This document shows, piece by piece, positions 7,914-17,334 of a stretch of DNA of 64,000 nucleotides (position 1 is the stretch's first letter; the number at the start of each line of letters is the position of its first letter). The notes below the pieces were generated by a model, which had not been told where the DNA came from, searched no databases, and saw only the letters and a list, made by a program, of their open reading frames with translations. This stretch comes from Sulfitobacter maritimus (lineage in GTDB: Bacteria; Pseudomonadota; Alphaproteobacteria; Rhodobacterales; Rhodobacteraceae): the NCBI RefSeq assembly GCF_013346665.1, contig NZ_JABVBB010000034.1, positions 1 to 64,000 of the forward strand, given 5' to 3'. The translations under genes and the position numbers were made by a program.

Positions 7914-8756
7914 ATGGCACTCAAGTCGTACAAACCGACGACGCCAGGCCAGCGTGGACTGGTACTGATCGACCGTTCGGAGCTGTGGAAAGGCCGCCCG
8001 GTCAAAGCCCTTACTCAGGGTTTGACCAAATCTGGCGGTCGGAACAACACCGGACGAATCACAATGCGTCGTACAGGTGGTGGTGCAAAGCGCCTCTACC
8101 GTATCGTTGATTTCAAGCGTAACAAGCTGGACATGTCCGCTGTTGTCGCGCGGATCGAATATGACCCCAACCGGACCGCTTTCATCGCACTGATCCAGTA
8201 CGAAGACGGCGAGCAGGCCTACATCCTGGCCCCCCAGCGTCTGGCCATCGGCGACAAGATCATCGCCGGCGCCAAAGTGGACATCAAGCCCGGTAACGCG
8301 ATGCCTTTCTCGGGCATGCCGATCGGTACGATCGTCCACAACATCGAGATGAAGCCCGGCAAGGGCGGTCAGATCGCACGTGCCGCCGGCACCTACGCCC
8401 AGTTCGTGGGTCGTGACGGTGGCTACGCTCAGATCCGTCTGAGCTCGGGCGAGCTGCGTCTCGTGCGCCAGGAATGCATGGCCACCGTCGGTGCCGTGTC
8501 CAACCCCGACAACTCGAACCAGAACTACGGTAAAGCGGGCCGCATGCGTCACAAGGGCATCCGTCCTTCTGTGCGTGGTGTGGTGATGAACCCGATCGAC
8601 CACCCGCACGGTGGTGGTGAAGGCCGGACCTCTGGTGGTCGTCACCCGGTTACCCCTTGGGGCAAGCCGACGAAGGGTGCCAAGACCCGCAACAAGAACA
8701 AAGCGTCCAGCAAGCTTATCATCCGCTCGCGTCACGCCAAGAAGAAGGGGCGTTAA
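7914..8756 (+). CDS. rplB: 50S ribosomal protein L2
   Basis: L2 binds domain IV of 23S rRNA close to the peptidyl transferase centre and is needed for subunit joining. The product is 280 residues, normal for the family, with the N terminus [15 protein letters not shown] and the conserved [13 protein letters not shown] loop carrying the functionally important histidine. The open frame extends 86 codons further upstream, but that part has no L2 homology; the ATG at 7914 gives the standard N terminus. It heads a five-gene run to rplP. Confidence 0.98.
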   Translation: MALKSYKPTTPGQRGLVLIDRSELWKGRPVKALTQGLTKSGGRNNTGRITMRRTGGGAKRLYRIVDFKRNKLDMSAVVARIEYDPNRTAFIALIQYEDGEQAYILAPQRLAIGDKIIAGAKVDIKPGNAMPFSGMPIGTIVHNIEMKPGKGGQIARAAGTYAQFVGRDGGYAQIRLSSGELRLVRQECMATVGAVSNPDNSNQNYGKAGRMRHKGIRPSVRGVVMNPIDHPHGGGEGRTSGGRHPVTPWGKPTKGAKTRNKNKASSKLIIRSRHAKKKGR

Positions 8757-8759
8757 TCA

Positions 8760-9038
8760 ATGGCTCGTTCAGTATGGAAAGGTCCTTTTGTTGACTCTTA
8801 TGTCCTCAAAAAGGCAGAGGCTTCCCGCGAGGGCGGCCGTAACGAAGTGATCAAGATCTGGTCGCGCCGCAGCACGATCCTGCCCCAGTTCGTGGGCCTG
8901 ACGTTTGGCGTGTACAACGGTCATAAGCACATCCCTGTTAACGTCAGCGAAGACATGATCGGTCAGAAGTTCGGTGAGTACTCCCCGACTCGGACCTACT
9001 ACGGTCATGCCGCCGACAAAAAAGCGAAGCGGAAATAA
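8760..9038 (+). CDS. rpsS: 30S ribosomal protein S19
   Basis: S19 is a small-subunit head protein that contacts S13 and the A-site finger. The 92-residue product begins [12 protein letters not shown] and has the typical [10 protein letters not shown] and KFGEYSPTR segments. It starts 3 nt after the rplB stop, in the canonical rplB-rpsS-rplV order. Confidence 0.98.
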   Translation: MARSVWKGPFVDSYVLKKAEASREGGRNEVIKIWSRRSTILPQFVGLTFGVYNGHKHIPVNVSEDMIGQKFGEYSPTRTYYGHAADKKAKRK

Positions 9039-9041
9039 GCC

Positions 9042-9422
9042 ATGAGCAAGGATAAGAATCCCCGCCGCGTGGCAGACAACGAAGCAATGGCAAAACTGCG
9101 CATGCTTCGCACCAGCCCGCAGAAACTGAACCTGGTTGCAGCTCTGATCCGTGGCAAGTCCGTGGACAAAGCGTTGACCGACCTCACCTTCTCCAAGAAG
9201 CGGGTCGCGCAGGACGTGAAGAAATGCCTTCAGTCCGCGATTGCCAACGCCGAGAACAACCACAACCTGGACGTCGATGAACTCATCGTGGCCGAGGCCT
9301 ATGTCGGTAAGAACCTGACCATGAAGCGCGGTCGCCCGCGGGCCCGTGGTCGGTTCGGCAAGATCATCAAGCCGTTTGCCGAGATCACGATCAAAGTGCG
9401 TCAAGTTGAGGAGCAAGCCTGA
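9042..9422 (+). CDS. rplV: 50S ribosomal protein L22
   Basis: L22 extends a beta hairpin into the peptide exit tunnel, where macrolide-resistance mutations occur. The 126-residue product has the tunnel hairpin around [11 protein letters not shown], and the preceding helix pair with [12 protein letters not shown]. Its stop codon overlaps the rpsC start by one base (TGATG), suggesting translational coupling. Confidence 0.98.
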   Translation: MSKDKNPRRVADNEAMAKLRMLRTSPQKLNLVAALIRGKSVDKALTDLTFSKKRVAQDVKKCLQSAIANAENNHNLDVDELIVAEAYVGKNLTMKRGRPRARGRFGKIIKPFAEITIKVRQVEEQA

Positions 9423-10129
9423 TGGGTAACAAAGTCAATCCGATCGGTATGCGTCTTCAGGTGAACCGCACCTGGGATAGCCGCTGGTACGCCGACACCA
9501 AGGATTACGGTGATCTTCTGCTCGAAGACCTCGCAATCCGCGACTTCATCAAGAAAGAGTGCCACCAGGCCGGTGTTGCCCGTGTGATCATCGAGCGTCC
9601 GCACAAGAAGTGCCGCGTCACGATCCACACTGCACGCCCCGGTGTCATCATCGGCAAGAAAGGCGCGGACATCGAGACGCTGCGCCAGAAGATCGCCAAG
9701 ATGACCAAGTCGGAACTGCACCTCAACATCGTTGAGATCCGCAAGCCCGAGCTGGACGCACATCTGGTTGGTGAGAGCATTGCACAGCAGCTGGAGCGCC
9801 GGGTGTCTTTCCGCCGCGCCATGAAACGTGCCGTGCAGAACGCCATGCGCATGGGCGCACTGGGCATCCGCGTGAACCTCGCGGGTCGTCTTGGTGGGGC
9901 CGAAATCGCGCGTACCGAATGGTACCGTGAGGGTCGCGTGCCGCTGCACACATTGCGTGCCGACATCGATTACGCACATGTCGAAGCGGCCACCGCTTAC
10001 GGCATCATCGGGATCAAGACATGGATCTTTAAAGGCGAGATCATGGAACACGACCCCGCCGCGCGTGACCGTAAGGCACAGGAACTCCAAGACGGCCCAG
10101 CACCTCGCGGTGCCGGCGGTCGTCGCTAA
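9422..10129 (+). CDS. rpsC: 30S ribosomal protein S3
   Basis: S3 lines the mRNA entry channel and takes part in mRNA unwinding. The 235-residue product starts [12 protein letters not shown], contains a type II KH domain with [13 protein letters not shown], and the C-terminal domain with [11 protein letters not shown]. Its start overlaps the rplV stop. Confidence 0.98.
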   Translation: MGNKVNPIGMRLQVNRTWDSRWYADTKDYGDLLLEDLAIRDFIKKECHQAGVARVIIERPHKKCRVTIHTARPGVIIGKKGADIETLRQKIAKMTKSELHLNIVEIRKPELDAHLVGESIAQQLERRVSFRRAMKRAVQNAMRMGALGIRVNLAGRLGGAEIARTEWYREGRVPLHTLRADIDYAHVEAATAYGIIGIKTWIFKGEIMEHDPAARDRKAQELQDGPAPRGAGGRR

Positions 10130-10142
10130 GGGGGAATGAGAA

Positions 10143-10556
10143 ATGCTTCAACCAAAGCGTACTAAATTCCGCAAGCAGTTTAAGGGCTCGATCAAGGGTC
10201 TGGCAAAGGGCGGGTCTGACCTGAACTTTGGCACCTACGGCCTGAAGGCACTGCAGCCGGAGCGGGTTACAGCCCGTCAAATCGAAGCGGCACGCCGCGC
10301 CATGACGCGTCACATGAAGCGTCAGGGCCGTGTCTGGATCCGCATCTTCCCGGACGTACCGGTCACCTCCAAGCCCGTCGAAGTTCGTATGGGTAAGGGT
10401 AAAGGTTCCGTCGACTTCTGGGCAGCCAAGGTCAAGCCGGGCCGCATCATGTTCGAGATCGACGGTGTCGGCGAAGACGTGGCACGCGAAGCCCTGCGTC
10501 TGGCAGCCATGAAGCTGCCGATCAAGACCCGGGTCGTGGTCCGCGAGGACTGGTAA
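10143..10556 (+). CDS. rplP: 50S ribosomal protein L16
   Basis: L16 organises the A-site tRNA pocket of the large subunit. The 137-residue product begins [11 protein letters not shown] and has the VRMGKGKG loop. The arginine in that loop (Arg82 here) aligns with Arg81 of E. coli L16, which the 2OG oxygenase YcfD hydroxylates. rpmC should follow; instead a terminator and three accessory genes intervene. Confidence 0.98.
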   Translation: MLQPKRTKFRKQFKGSIKGLAKGGSDLNFGTYGLKALQPERVTARQIEAARRAMTRHMKRQGRVWIRIFPDVPVTSKPVEVRMGKGKGSVDFWAAKVKPGRIMFEIDGVGEDVAREALRLAAMKLPIKTRVVVREDW

Positions 10557-10594
10557 GCCCGTCGCCCCGAAAGGGGTGATTGCGAAATGAAAAG

Positions 10595-10624
10595 AACCCC
10601 CGCCGAGTGATCGGTGGGGGTTTT
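10595..10624 (+). terminator. Rho-independent terminator after rplP
   Basis: AACCCCCGCCGA and TCGGTGGGGGTT form a 12-bp stem (one G-U) around GTGA, ending in TTTT. It marks the second break of the S10 operon. The converging NYN gene ends 7 nt further on, so it may act on both strands. Confidence 0.92.
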
Positions 10625-10630
10625 GCTTTG

Positions 10631-11203
10631 TCAGGTCATAGCTTCAGTCTTAATGTCGAGCCACAGCTTGCCATTGCGGTAGCCGCCTTTGACCAGATGC
10701 CCCGGTTCGCGGATTTCCGGATGCGCCTCGACCCAATCGCGGAACTGATCCCGACTGACGATCGGCCCCCCATAATCGCGTGCCGACTGTAAGATGTATG
10801 GATCGGCCGGGTTGCCTTTTGGCACGACCATCACCTGATCCACCGGGAGATCAAGCTGACAGCCAAAGGCTTTGTCATGCTGGTAGCGACCAGCAAGCAG
10901 GTAGCCTGCGTTCGCGTCGAAGACGACGCCCGGCGCATAGCCGCGCAGCCGCAGTTCATCGACAACTTCGCGCACCGCGCGGATATCGGGCGCGCCGGTC
11001 TTCCAATGCATGACGTTGGAGCCATCAACGATGATAAACTTCTTCCGGTCCTGTTTAGAGCGGCGCAAAGCCCGCAGGAGGAGGACTGCACTGGCGATAA
11101 CGCAGGGGACGCCGAGTAGCATAAAGTCCTGTAGGTTGGGGAACATCGATGCTGCAATGGTGAAAACGAAGGAGCCGATGAGTAAAACAAGGGGGGTAAA
11201 CAT
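10631..11203 (-). CDS. Membrane-anchored NYN-domain ribonuclease (Zc3h12a-like)
   Basis: From the ATG at 11203 the product is 190 residues. Two hydrophobic helices (about 3-20 and 27-44) and a basic linker are followed by a NYN/PIN-like nuclease domain. The domain starts at FIIVDGSNV (Asp60, Asn63) and continues with VVFDAN (Asp96), ADPYIL (Asp134) and VSRDQFRDW (Asp152). These match the acidic metal-binding positions of Zc3h12a-type RNases (regnase family). Activity on RNA is inferred from the family. The frame is open 32 codons further upstream, but the ATG used gives a clean membrane anchor. No clear Shine-Dalgarno was seen, so the start is uncertain. Confidence 0.78.
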   Translation of the reverse strand: MFTPLVLLIGSFVFTIAASMFPNLQDFMLLGVPCVIASAVLLLRALRRSKQDRKKFIIVDGSNVMHWKTGAPDIRAVREVVDELRLRGYAPGVVFDANAGYLLAGRYQHDKAFGCQLDLPVDQVMVVPKGNPADPYILQSARDYGGPIVSRDQFRDWVEAHPEIREPGHLVKGGYRNGKLWLDIKTEAMT

Positions 11204-11351
11204 ATGCGGGAATTCTATAATAAGTGATGCGAGTATATGAGCCTCTAGCAAAAACCTGCACCCGACAAGACGCGCCATGGCACATGCGCTGGCTATCATG
11301 TTCGACAGGCGCTAGCGGGTTCTTATCTCGCGGCAGGAAAGGCCCAGTCCT

Positions 11352-11555
11352 ATGAAGCACGTCCCGAAGCCCAATACCGACGCAGACTTGATCCGCGCTT
11401 TTCTCGATAAGGGTGGCGAGGTGAAGAAGGGTAAGACCAAGCCGATGCCCTCCGATTTGGGACTGAGTAACAATCAGTGGGGCAATAAGCTGACGAAAGA
11501 AGAGAAAGCGGCGGTCAAAGCTCAGGAAGAGGCGGCAAAGAAGGCGAAGAAGTAG
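11352..11555 (+). CDS. Small basic protein of unknown function
   Basis: The product is 67 residues and highly charged. The N-terminal part has DLIRAFLDKGGEVKKGKTK and the C-terminal part is a Lys/Ala/Glu helix (KEEKAAVKAQEEAAKKAKK). I do not recognise a named domain. The ordered composition, a plausible ATG after a GGCAGGAAAGG purine run and its place in an otherwise empty gap favour a real gene. It is divergent from the NYN RNase gene. About 277 nt downstream (11556-11832) hold nothing I can assign. Confidence 0.6.
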   Translation: MKHVPKPNTDADLIRAFLDKGGEVKKGKTKPMPSDLGLSNNQWGNKLTKEEKAAVKAQEEAAKKAKK

Positions 11556-11832
11556 GAACAGTCCCAGGATCAGGCCGCCGACGCCGGGCCATCGTTTGCC
11601 CGCGTCTTGCCGGAGGCGAACCCTAAATTATAAACGCAGCTTTGATGCGGCGGGTAGGCGATTTTGTGAGGCCTGACGCGACATTGGGAGCACACATCAA
11701 GGTTGACCTATAAAGAGGCAAGCCGCGGCGGATCGCCGACCTGCGGGCAGGCAATGGCCCTCGTGACAAACATTGAATAATGCTAGGCTAGTGCCCTCAA
11801 CGGCACCTTACCCCAATCGCAGCCTCAAGATA

Positions 11833-12453
11833 TTATGCCCAGTTGTAGTTGAAACTCACCGATACCCGATCTTCCTCGATCATATTCATCGGCACCTCAT
11901 GCCGCAGCCAGCTTTCCCACAGCAGAACATCCCCAGCCTCAGGCGCCACGTAGATAAAGGGCCGTAACTCCTCACGCGCCTCCTTCACCCGACCGGGGGC
12001 CGCCATCATCATCGGGAGGCGCGGGTCTTCAAAGCGGATCGCGCTGGCGCCTTCGGGCATGGTCACATAGGTCGTGCCGGAGATCACCGAATGGGGATGG
12101 ATATGCGAGGTGTGAATGCCGCCTTCAGGCAGGATGTTCAGCCACAGCGAGTCCAACACCAGCTTGCGGTCGCCGAGATCGAATCCGAGATCTTTGGCGA
12201 AGGCGGCGACATGTTTGTCGAGCACTGCGACCAGATCCTTGAAGATCGGGAAGCGGTAGGGCAGGTCATCGAGCGAGGCATAAGACGTGTAGCCCGCATA
12301 GCCGTTCTCCTCGCACCAATCCTGACCGGCCTCGTCATCCTCAGCGATCGAGAAGCAGGAGGCGGCCAGTTCATCGGTGTCGATGGGTTTGCCGTGGTCC
12401 GACAGGGCGGCGTGATAGAGGCGGGTGGCGAAAAGCGATTTGATGTTTGACAT
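11833..12453 (-). CDS. Putative 2OG-Fe(II) oxygenase (TIGR02466-type)
   Basis: From the ATG at 12453 the product is 206 residues. The fold signature of the TIGR02466 putative 2-oxoglutarate/iron oxygenases is present: SLWLNILPEGG, then a His-rich segment HTSHIHPHS (114-122) followed by SGTTYV, IRFEDPR, and a distal GDVLLWESWLRHEVP (His185) with Arg196 in EEDRVSVSF. The histidines would supply the iron ligands and the arginine the 2OG contact, by family analogy. The substrate is unknown. It lies in antisense orientation between rplP and rpmC. The first 23 codons of the open frame do not resemble the family. Confidence 0.75.
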   Translation of the reverse strand: MSNIKSLFATRLYHAALSDHGKPIDTDELAASCFSIAEDDEAGQDWCEENGYAGYTSYASLDDLPYRFPIFKDLVAVLDKHVAAFAKDLGFDLGDRKLVLDSLWLNILPEGGIHTSHIHPHSVISGTTYVTMPEGASAIRFEDPRLPMMMAAPGRVKEAREELRPFIYVAPEAGDVLLWESWLRHEVPMNMIEEDRVSVSFNYNWA

Positions 12454-12528
12454 GGGCCCGTCATACGCCGAACATACCCTTATCGCCAGCCTATTTGCGC
12501 CAAAAGCGCGGATGCCGGCCAACGGGGG

Positions 12529-12557
12529 TTGCCTTGTGTGACCTCAGCGCGTATTGG
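12529..12557 (+). promoter_or_regulatory. Candidate promoter for the rpmC (spc) unit
   Basis: TTGCCT (12529-12534) and TATTGG (12552-12557) are 17 bp apart, about 80 bp before rpmC and just upstream of the divergent oxygenase gene. This is a modest match, supported mainly by the need for a promoter after the break. Confidence 0.35.
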
Positions 12558-12634
12558 CACCTTTCATCATGAACTCCACCAGAATCATGGTCACCCTGAC
12601 AGGGGCCTACTGGTGATGTTGAAAGGAAGAGGCC

Positions 12635-12838
12635 GTGAAAGCCAGCGAACTGCACGACAAGACGCCGGACCAGCTCCGCGACGAACTTGTGAACCTGAAA
12701 AAAGAATCTTTTAACTTGCGCTTCCAGCAGGCCACCGGCCAGCTCGAAAACCCCGCACGTCTGAAGACTGTTAAGCGTGACGTGGCCCGTGTCCACACCG
12801 TGCTGAACCAGAAAGCCGCTGCTGCGGCAGCCGAATAA
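12635..12838 (+). CDS. rpmC: 50S ribosomal protein L29
   Basis: L29 lies near the tunnel exit next to L23. The 67-residue product has the conserved [18 protein letters not shown] helix and the [12 protein letters not shown] segment, with an Ala-rich C terminus. The start codon is GTG, preceded by GGAAGAGG at good distance. It heads the run to rpmD after a 2.1-kb interruption from rplP. Confidence 0.97.
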   Translation: MKASELHDKTPDQLRDELVNLKKESFNLRFQQATGQLENPARLKTVKRDVARVHTVLNQKAAAAAAE

Positions 12839-12852
12839 TAGGAGCCTGAAAC

Positions 12853-13098
12853 ATGCCCAAGCGTATCCTTACAGGCACCGTGACATCGGACGCCAACGCA
12901 CAAACAGTTTCCGTATCCGTAGAGCGTCGCTTTACGCATCCGGTTCTGAAAAAGACCATCCGTAAGTCCAAGAAGTACCGGGCTCACGATGAGAACAACA
13001 CGTTCAAGGTGGGCGACACTGTGCGCATCATCGAATGTGCCCCCAAGTCGAAAACCAAACGTTGGGAAGTTTTGACTTCGGACAAAGCCGAAGCCTAA
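12853..13098 (+). CDS. rpsQ: 30S ribosomal protein S17
   Basis: S17 is an OB-fold primary rRNA-binding protein of the small-subunit body. The 81-residue product begins [10 protein letters not shown] and has the typical [14 protein letters not shown] segment and [10 protein letters not shown]. It is 14 nt from rpmC, with an AGGAGCC ribosome binding site between them. Confidence 0.98.
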   Translation: MPKRILTGTVTSDANAQTVSVSVERRFTHPVLKKTIRKSKKYRAHDENNTFKVGDTVRIIECAPKSKTKRWEVLTSDKAEA

Positions 13099-13161
13099 GC
13101 CCCTTTAACGAAACCCTGGGATTAGGGCCGCATCGCCCCCCAGAAGGTCGGGAGAAACCAA

Positions 13162-13530
13162 ATGATCCAGATGCAGACCAACCTGGATGTTGCTGACAAC
13201 AGTGGCGCGCGCCGTGTTCAGTGCATCAAGGTCCTGGGTGGTTCCAAGCGTAAATACGCTTCCGTCGGCGACATCATTGTCGTGTCGGTTAAAGAAGCCA
13301 TCCCTCGCGGTCGTGTGAAAAAGGGTGACGTCCGCAAGGCCGTCGTCGTTCGCACCGCCAAAGAAGTTCGTCGTGAAGATGGCACCGCCATTCGCTTCGA
13401 TCGCAACGCTGCTGTTATCCTGAATAACAACAACGAGCCTGTCGGCACCCGTATCTTCGGGCCGGTTGTTCGTGAGCTGCGTGCGAAGAACTTCATGAAA
13501 ATCATCTCGCTCGCTCCGGAGGTGCTGTAA
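13162..13530 (+). CDS. rplN: 50S ribosomal protein L14
   Basis: L14 forms intersubunit bridges and binds silencing factor RsfS. The 122-residue product begins [18 protein letters not shown] and has the conserved [13 protein letters not shown] and FGPVVRELR motifs. A 63-nt gap with a good GGGAG site separates it from rpsQ. Confidence 0.98.
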   Translation: MIQMQTNLDVADNSGARRVQCIKVLGGSKRKYASVGDIIVVSVKEAIPRGRVKKGDVRKAVVVRTAKEVRREDGTAIRFDRNAAVILNNNNEPVGTRIFGPVVRELRAKNFMKIISLAPEVL

Positions 13531-13532
13531 TC

Positions 13533-13844
13533 ATGGCTGCTAAACTTCGCAAAGGTGACAAGGTCATCGTGCTGTCCGGCAAGGACAAGGGCAAGACGGG
13601 CACCATCTCGTCCGTTGACCCTAAGTCGAACAAGGCCATCGTTGACGGCGTGAAAATCGCCATCCGCGCCACGCGCCAGACACAGACATCTCAGGGCGGC
13701 CGCATCCCCAAGGCGATGCCGATTGACCTGAGCAACCTCGCACTGGTGGATGCCAATGGCAAAGCCACCCGCGTGGGTTTCAAAATTGAAGGCGACAAGA
13801 AAGTGCGCTTTGCCAAGACCACGGGGGACGTGATCGATGCTTGA
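13533..13844 (+). CDS. rplX: 50S ribosomal protein L24
   Basis: L24 is an assembly-initiating large-subunit protein with a KOW motif, seen here as [16 protein letters not shown] near the N terminus. The product is 103 residues. It starts 2 nt after rplN and its last eight bases overlap rplE. Confidence 0.98.
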   Translation: MAAKLRKGDKVIVLSGKDKGKTGTISSVDPKSNKAIVDGVKIAIRATRQTQTSQGGRIPKAMPIDLSNLALVDANGKATRVGFKIEGDKKVRFAKTTGDVIDA

Positions 13845-14400
13845 TACCGCAACCTACACACCCCGCCTTCAGGTCGAGTACCGCGAGAAGATCCGCGCCG
13901 CCCTGAAAGAGGAGTTCGGCTACAAGAACGACATGATGATCCCTAAGCTGGATAAGATCGTTCTGAACATTGGCTGTGGTGCCGAAGCCGTGCGCGACAG
14001 CAAGAAAGCCAAGTCGGCTCAGGAAGACTTGACCACGATTGCAGGCCAGAAGGCGCTGACAACCGTTGCCAAGAAATCCATCGCTGGTTTCCGCGTGCGT
14101 GAAGAAATGCCGCTGGGTGCGAAAGTGACCCTGCGCGGTGACCGCATGTACGAATTCCTTGACCGTCTGATCACGATCGCAATGCCCCGTATCCGCGACT
14201 TCCGCGGCATTCCGGGCAAGAGCTTTGACGGCCGTGGCAACTACGCCATGGGCTTGAAAGAGCATATCGTGTTCCCCGAAATCGACTTCGACAAAGTTGA
14301 CGAGACTTGGGGTATGGACATCGTGATCGCCACCACGGCGAAAACCGACGCTGAAGCCAAGGCGCTGTTGAAAGCTTTCAACATGCCCTTCAATTCATAA
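13837..14400 (+). CDS. rplE: 50S ribosomal protein L5
   Basis: L5 binds 5S rRNA and the P-site tRNA elbow in the central protuberance. The 187-residue product has the typical [15 protein letters not shown] segment, the [16 protein letters not shown] stretch and [14 protein letters not shown]. Its start overlaps the end of rplX by eight bases. Confidence 0.98.
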   Translation: MLDTATYTPRLQVEYREKIRAALKEEFGYKNDMMIPKLDKIVLNIGCGAEAVRDSKKAKSAQEDLTTIAGQKALTTVAKKSIAGFRVREEMPLGAKVTLRGDRMYEFLDRLITIAMPRIRDFRGIPGKSFDGRGNYAMGLKEHIVFPEIDFDKVDETWGMDIVIATTAKTDAEAKALLKAFNMPFNS

Positions 14401-14418
14401 GCGCGGGAAGGATTAAAA

Positions 14419-14724
14419 ATGGCTAAAAAATCCATGATCGAGCGCGAGAAGAAGCGCGAAGCACTGGTGAAGAAGTACGCTGAGAAGCGCGCGGCTCTGA
14501 AAGAGATCGTGAGCGACGAAAGCAAACCGATGGAAGAGCGTTTCCGCGCTTCCCTGAAACTGGCGAAACTGCCGCGCAACAGCTCTGCTGTGCGTCTGCA
14601 CAACCGTTGCCAGCTGACGGGCCGTCCGCACGCTTACTATCGTAAACTGAAAATGTCGCGGATCGCGCTGCGGGACTTGGGCTCTTCGGGCCAGATCCCC
14701 GGCATGGTCAAGTCGAGCTGGTAA
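14419..14724 (+). CDS. rpsN: 30S ribosomal protein S14 (zinc-free form)
   Basis: S14 is a small-subunit head protein. The 101-residue product is the long form: only one cysteine is present ([10 protein letters not shown]), so the CxxC zinc sites of the short form are absent. The C terminus ISGMVKSSW-type (PGMVKSSW) is canonical. Confidence 0.98.
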   Translation: MAKKSMIEREKKREALVKKYAEKRAALKEIVSDESKPMEERFRASLKLAKLPRNSSAVRLHNRCQLTGRPHAYYRKLKMSRIALRDLGSSGQIPGMVKSSW

Positions 14725-14736
14725 GGAGCGCATCAG

Positions 14737-15129
14737 ATGAATGATCCTATCGCAGATATGCTGACACGCATCCGTAACTCTTCGCTGCGCGGCAAATCCA
14801 CAGTTGTGACACCGGCTTCCAAGCTGCGTGCATGGGTGTTGGACGTGCTGGCCGACGAAGGCTACATCCGCGGCTACGAAAAAGTGACGGGCGCCGATGG
14901 CCACCCCGCGCTTGAAATCAGCCTGAAGTACTACGAGGGCGAGCCTGTCATTCGCGAATTGAAGCGGGTCTCCAAACCCGGTCGTCGCGTTTACATGGCC
15001 GTCAATGACATTCCTGTTGTCCGTCAGGGCCTCGGTGTGTCGATTGTCTCCACCTCCAAGGGTGTGATGTCGGACGCGTCTGCACGTTCTGCCAATGTTG
15101 GCGGCGAAGTGCTCTGCACCGTATTCTAA
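14737..15129 (+). CDS. rpsH: 30S ribosomal protein S8
   Basis: S8 binds the central domain of 16S rRNA and in E. coli represses the spc operon. The 130-residue product begins [14 protein letters not shown] and ends with the conserved [10 protein letters not shown]...VGGEVLC segment. Confidence 0.98.
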   Translation: MNDPIADMLTRIRNSSLRGKSTVVTPASKLRAWVLDVLADEGYIRGYEKVTGADGHPALEISLKYYEGEPVIRELKRVSKPGRRVYMAVNDIPVVRQGLGVSIVSTSKGVMSDASARSANVGGEVLCTVF

Positions 15130-15139
15130 GGAGTAGACC

Positions 15140-15673
15140 ATGTCTCGTATTGGTAAGAAACCTGTCGCCATTCCTTCGGGCGTTTCGGCAGAGGTAAGCG
15201 GTCAGACGATCGAAGTGAAAGGTCCCAAGGGTACCCGCAGCTTCCGCGCGACTGACGATGTAACGCTGACGGTCGAAGACGATGCAATCACTGTGACACC
15301 GCGTGGCAAGTCCAAGCGCGCCCGTCAGCAGTGGGGCATGTCCCGCACCATGATTGAAAACCTGGTGACCGGCGTCTCGACAGGCTTTAAGAAAGAGCTT
15401 GAGATCCAAGGTGTTGGTTATCGTGCGGCCATCAATGGCAACACGCTGAAACTGAACCTCGGCCTCAGCCACGATGTTGACTATGTGGCCCCCGAGGGCG
15501 TCACCGTGACAGCACCGAAGCAGACCGAAATCGTTGTGGAAGGCATTGACGAACAGCTTGTTGGTCAGGTCGCTGCGAACATCCGCGCTTGGCGCAAGCC
15601 CGAGCCCTATAAGGGCAAAGGCATCCGCTACAAGGGTGAGTTCGTGTTCCGCAAAGAAGGCAAGAAGAAGTAA
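15140..15673 (+). CDS. rplF: 50S ribosomal protein L6
   Basis: L6 is a duplicated-domain protein near the factor-binding site. The 177-residue product starts [15 protein letters not shown] and carries the C-terminal [15 protein letters not shown] signature. Confidence 0.98.
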   Translation: MSRIGKKPVAIPSGVSAEVSGQTIEVKGPKGTRSFRATDDVTLTVEDDAITVTPRGKSKRARQQWGMSRTMIENLVTGVSTGFKKELEIQGVGYRAAINGNTLKLNLGLSHDVDYVAPEGVTVTAPKQTEIVVEGIDEQLVGQVAANIRAWRKPEPYKGKGIRYKGEFVFRKEGKKK

Positions 15674-15684
15674 GGAACGGAAAG

Positions 15685-16044
15685 ATGGCAAACACCAAAA
15701 GACAGCTGTTCCTGAAACGCCGCATGCGCGTTCGGAACAAACTCCGCAAAGTGAACGCCGGGCGCATGCGCCTGTCGGTGCACCGTTCGTCCAAAAACAT
15801 CTCGGCTCAGCTGATCGACGATGTGAACGGCGTGACACTGGCTTCCGCCTCCACCATGGAGAAGGATCTGGGCGTGGTTGGCAAAAACAACATCGAAGCG
15901 GCGACCAAGGTCGGCGCAGCGATTGCCGAACGTGCCAAGAAAGCCGGCGTGGAAGAAGCTTACTTCGACCGTGGCGGTTTCCTGTTCCACGGCAAAGTGA
16001 AAGCTTTGGCCGAAGCGGCTCGCGAAGGCGGTCTGAAAATCTGA
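15685..16044 (+). CDS. rplR: 50S ribosomal protein L18
   Basis: L18 binds 5S rRNA. The 119-residue product has the basic N terminus [12 protein letters not shown] and the family's [15 protein letters not shown] and [23 protein letters not shown] segments. A 172-nt gap with a stem-loop follows before rpsE. Confidence 0.98.
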   Translation: MANTKRQLFLKRRMRVRNKLRKVNAGRMRLSVHRSSKNISAQLIDDVNGVTLASASTMEKDLGVVGKNNIEAATKVGAAIAERAKKAGVEEAYFDRGGFLFHGKVKALAEAAREGGLKI

Positions 16045-16119
16045 TTGTGCGGTGCGTGGGCAACCACGCACCCACCATCACGACGTAGGGTGTGTGCCAT
16101 GCATGCACCTTTCCTGCGA

Positions 16120-16140
16120 AGAGGGCCACGCTGGCCCTCT
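16120..16140 (+). promoter_or_regulatory. Stem-loop between rplR and rpsE
   Basis: AGAGGGCCA and TGGCCCTCT form a perfect 9-bp stem around CGC. No T-run follows, so it is not a classical terminator. It may be a processing or pausing site within the spc transcript. The rest of the gap (16045-16216) holds nothing else I can assign. Confidence 0.55.
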
Positions 16141-16216
16141 CGATGATCCGGGGGCCGCAAGCTCACTAGGATTGATCCTAAGGGCCGCTGAGGCCATAGA
16201 AAAAGGAAGATGCCAG

Positions 16217-16798
16217 ATGGCAAGAGATGACAACCGTGGGGGCAACCGCCGCAACCAGCGCGACGAGACCCCGGAATTCGCTGACCGTCTGGTCGCGATC
16301 AACCGCGTGTCCAAGACCGTTAAGGGTGGTAAGCGTTTCGGCTTTGCCGCACTTGTGGTCGTGGGCGATCAGAAAGGCCGCGTCGGCTTTGGTAAGGGTA
16401 AAGCGAAAGAAGTACCCGAGGCCATCCGCAAGGCGACTGAGCAAGCCAAGCGTCAGATGATCCGCGTGCAACTGCGCGAAGGTCGTACGCTGCACCATGA
16501 CATGCACGGCCGCCACGGCGCCGGCAAAGTCATCATGCGTACAGCGCCTGAAGGTACCGGTATCATCGCCGGTGGTCCGATGCGCGCCGTGTTCGAGATG
16601 CTTGGTGTGAAGGACGTTGTGTCCAAGTCGGTCGGGTCGCAGAACCCCTACAACATGATCCGCGCCACTTTGGACGGTCTGAGAAAAGAGCAATCGCCCC
16701 GTTCCGTCGCGCAGCGTCGCGGCAAGAAAGTGGCTGACATTCTGCCCAAGCGTGATGACAACGTAGCGTCCTCCGCACAAGTGGCTGAGGAGGCATAA
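16217..16798 (+). CDS. rpsE: 30S ribosomal protein S5
   Basis: S5 shapes the mRNA entry channel and decoding fidelity. From the ATG at 16217 the product is 193 residues, with the conserved [21 protein letters not shown] and [15 protein letters not shown] segments. The open frame reaches 55 codons upstream, without S5 homology. The GGAAGA purine run ahead of 16217 supports the chosen start. Confidence 0.97.
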   Translation: MARDDNRGGNRRNQRDETPEFADRLVAINRVSKTVKGGKRFGFAALVVVGDQKGRVGFGKGKAKEVPEAIRKATEQAKRQMIRVQLREGRTLHHDMHGRHGAGKVIMRTAPEGTGIIAGGPMRAVFEMLGVKDVVSKSVGSQNPYNMIRATLDGLRKEQSPRSVAQRRGKKVADILPKRDDNVASSAQVAEEA

Positions 16799-16800
16799 GC

Positions 16801-16989
16801 ATGGCCAAGACAATCGTAATCAAGCAGGTCGGCTCGCCGATCCGCCGCCCCGCCAAGCAAAAGGCAACTTTGGTTGGCCTGGGTCTGAACAAAATGGGTC
16901 GTACCCGTGAAGTGGAAGATACACCTTCCGTTCGCGGCATGATCAACAAGATCTCGCACATGGTCGAGATCGTCGAAGAGAAAGGCTGA
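16801..16989 (+). CDS. rpmD: 50S ribosomal protein L30
   Basis: The 62-residue L30 has the standard [28 protein letters not shown] core (here read around residues 8-31) and ends at HMVEIVEE. It starts 2 nt after rpsE. A terminator follows, and rplO lies 440 nt away instead of being adjacent. Confidence 0.98.
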   Translation: MAKTIVIKQVGSPIRRPAKQKATLVGLGLNKMGRTREVEDTPSVRGMINKISHMVEIVEEKG

Positions 16990-17029
16990 ACCTAAGGTTC
17001 AGCGGTAGGGCGATGACCGCTCTACAAAG

Positions 17030-17058
17030 ACGCCTCGCAGGACACTGCGGGGCGTTTT
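17030..17058 (+). terminator. Rho-independent terminator after rpmD
   Basis: ACGCCTCGCAG and CTGCGGGGCGT form an 11-bp stem (one G-U) around GACA, followed by TTT. It breaks the spc operon between rpmD and rplO. The remainder of the 440-bp gap (17059-17429) is GC-rich, without a credible gene, apart from the candidate promoter. Confidence 0.88.
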
Positions 17059-17305
17059 GCGTTGTGGGGCAGGGTGCGGCGTTTTGAAGCACAGCCGGTC
17101 CGGAAACAAGCCGAAGGCGCCGGCCCATCGCCTGCCCGCCCCACGGGGGGCGATTTGTCGAGGTTCGATGCAACTCTGCAAGAGCGCGTCATCGCTACAC
17201 CATAAAGTGGCATGGACCACTGGTGGGATCGCCATCCCACGGGCAGACGATCGCCCTCCGGGGCGGCAAGAACCCCCGCGCAGCCTACCACGTGCCGCCA
17301 CCCCC

Positions 17306-17334
17306 TTGTCACGCCTTCCGCCATCCCTTATACG
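17306..17334 (+). promoter_or_regulatory. Candidate promoter for rplO-secY-adk
   Basis: TTGTCA (17306-17311) and TATACG (17329-17334) lie 17 bp apart, about 95 bp before rplO and after the rpmD terminator. It is among the better sigma70-like matches in this cluster. Confidence 0.5.
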
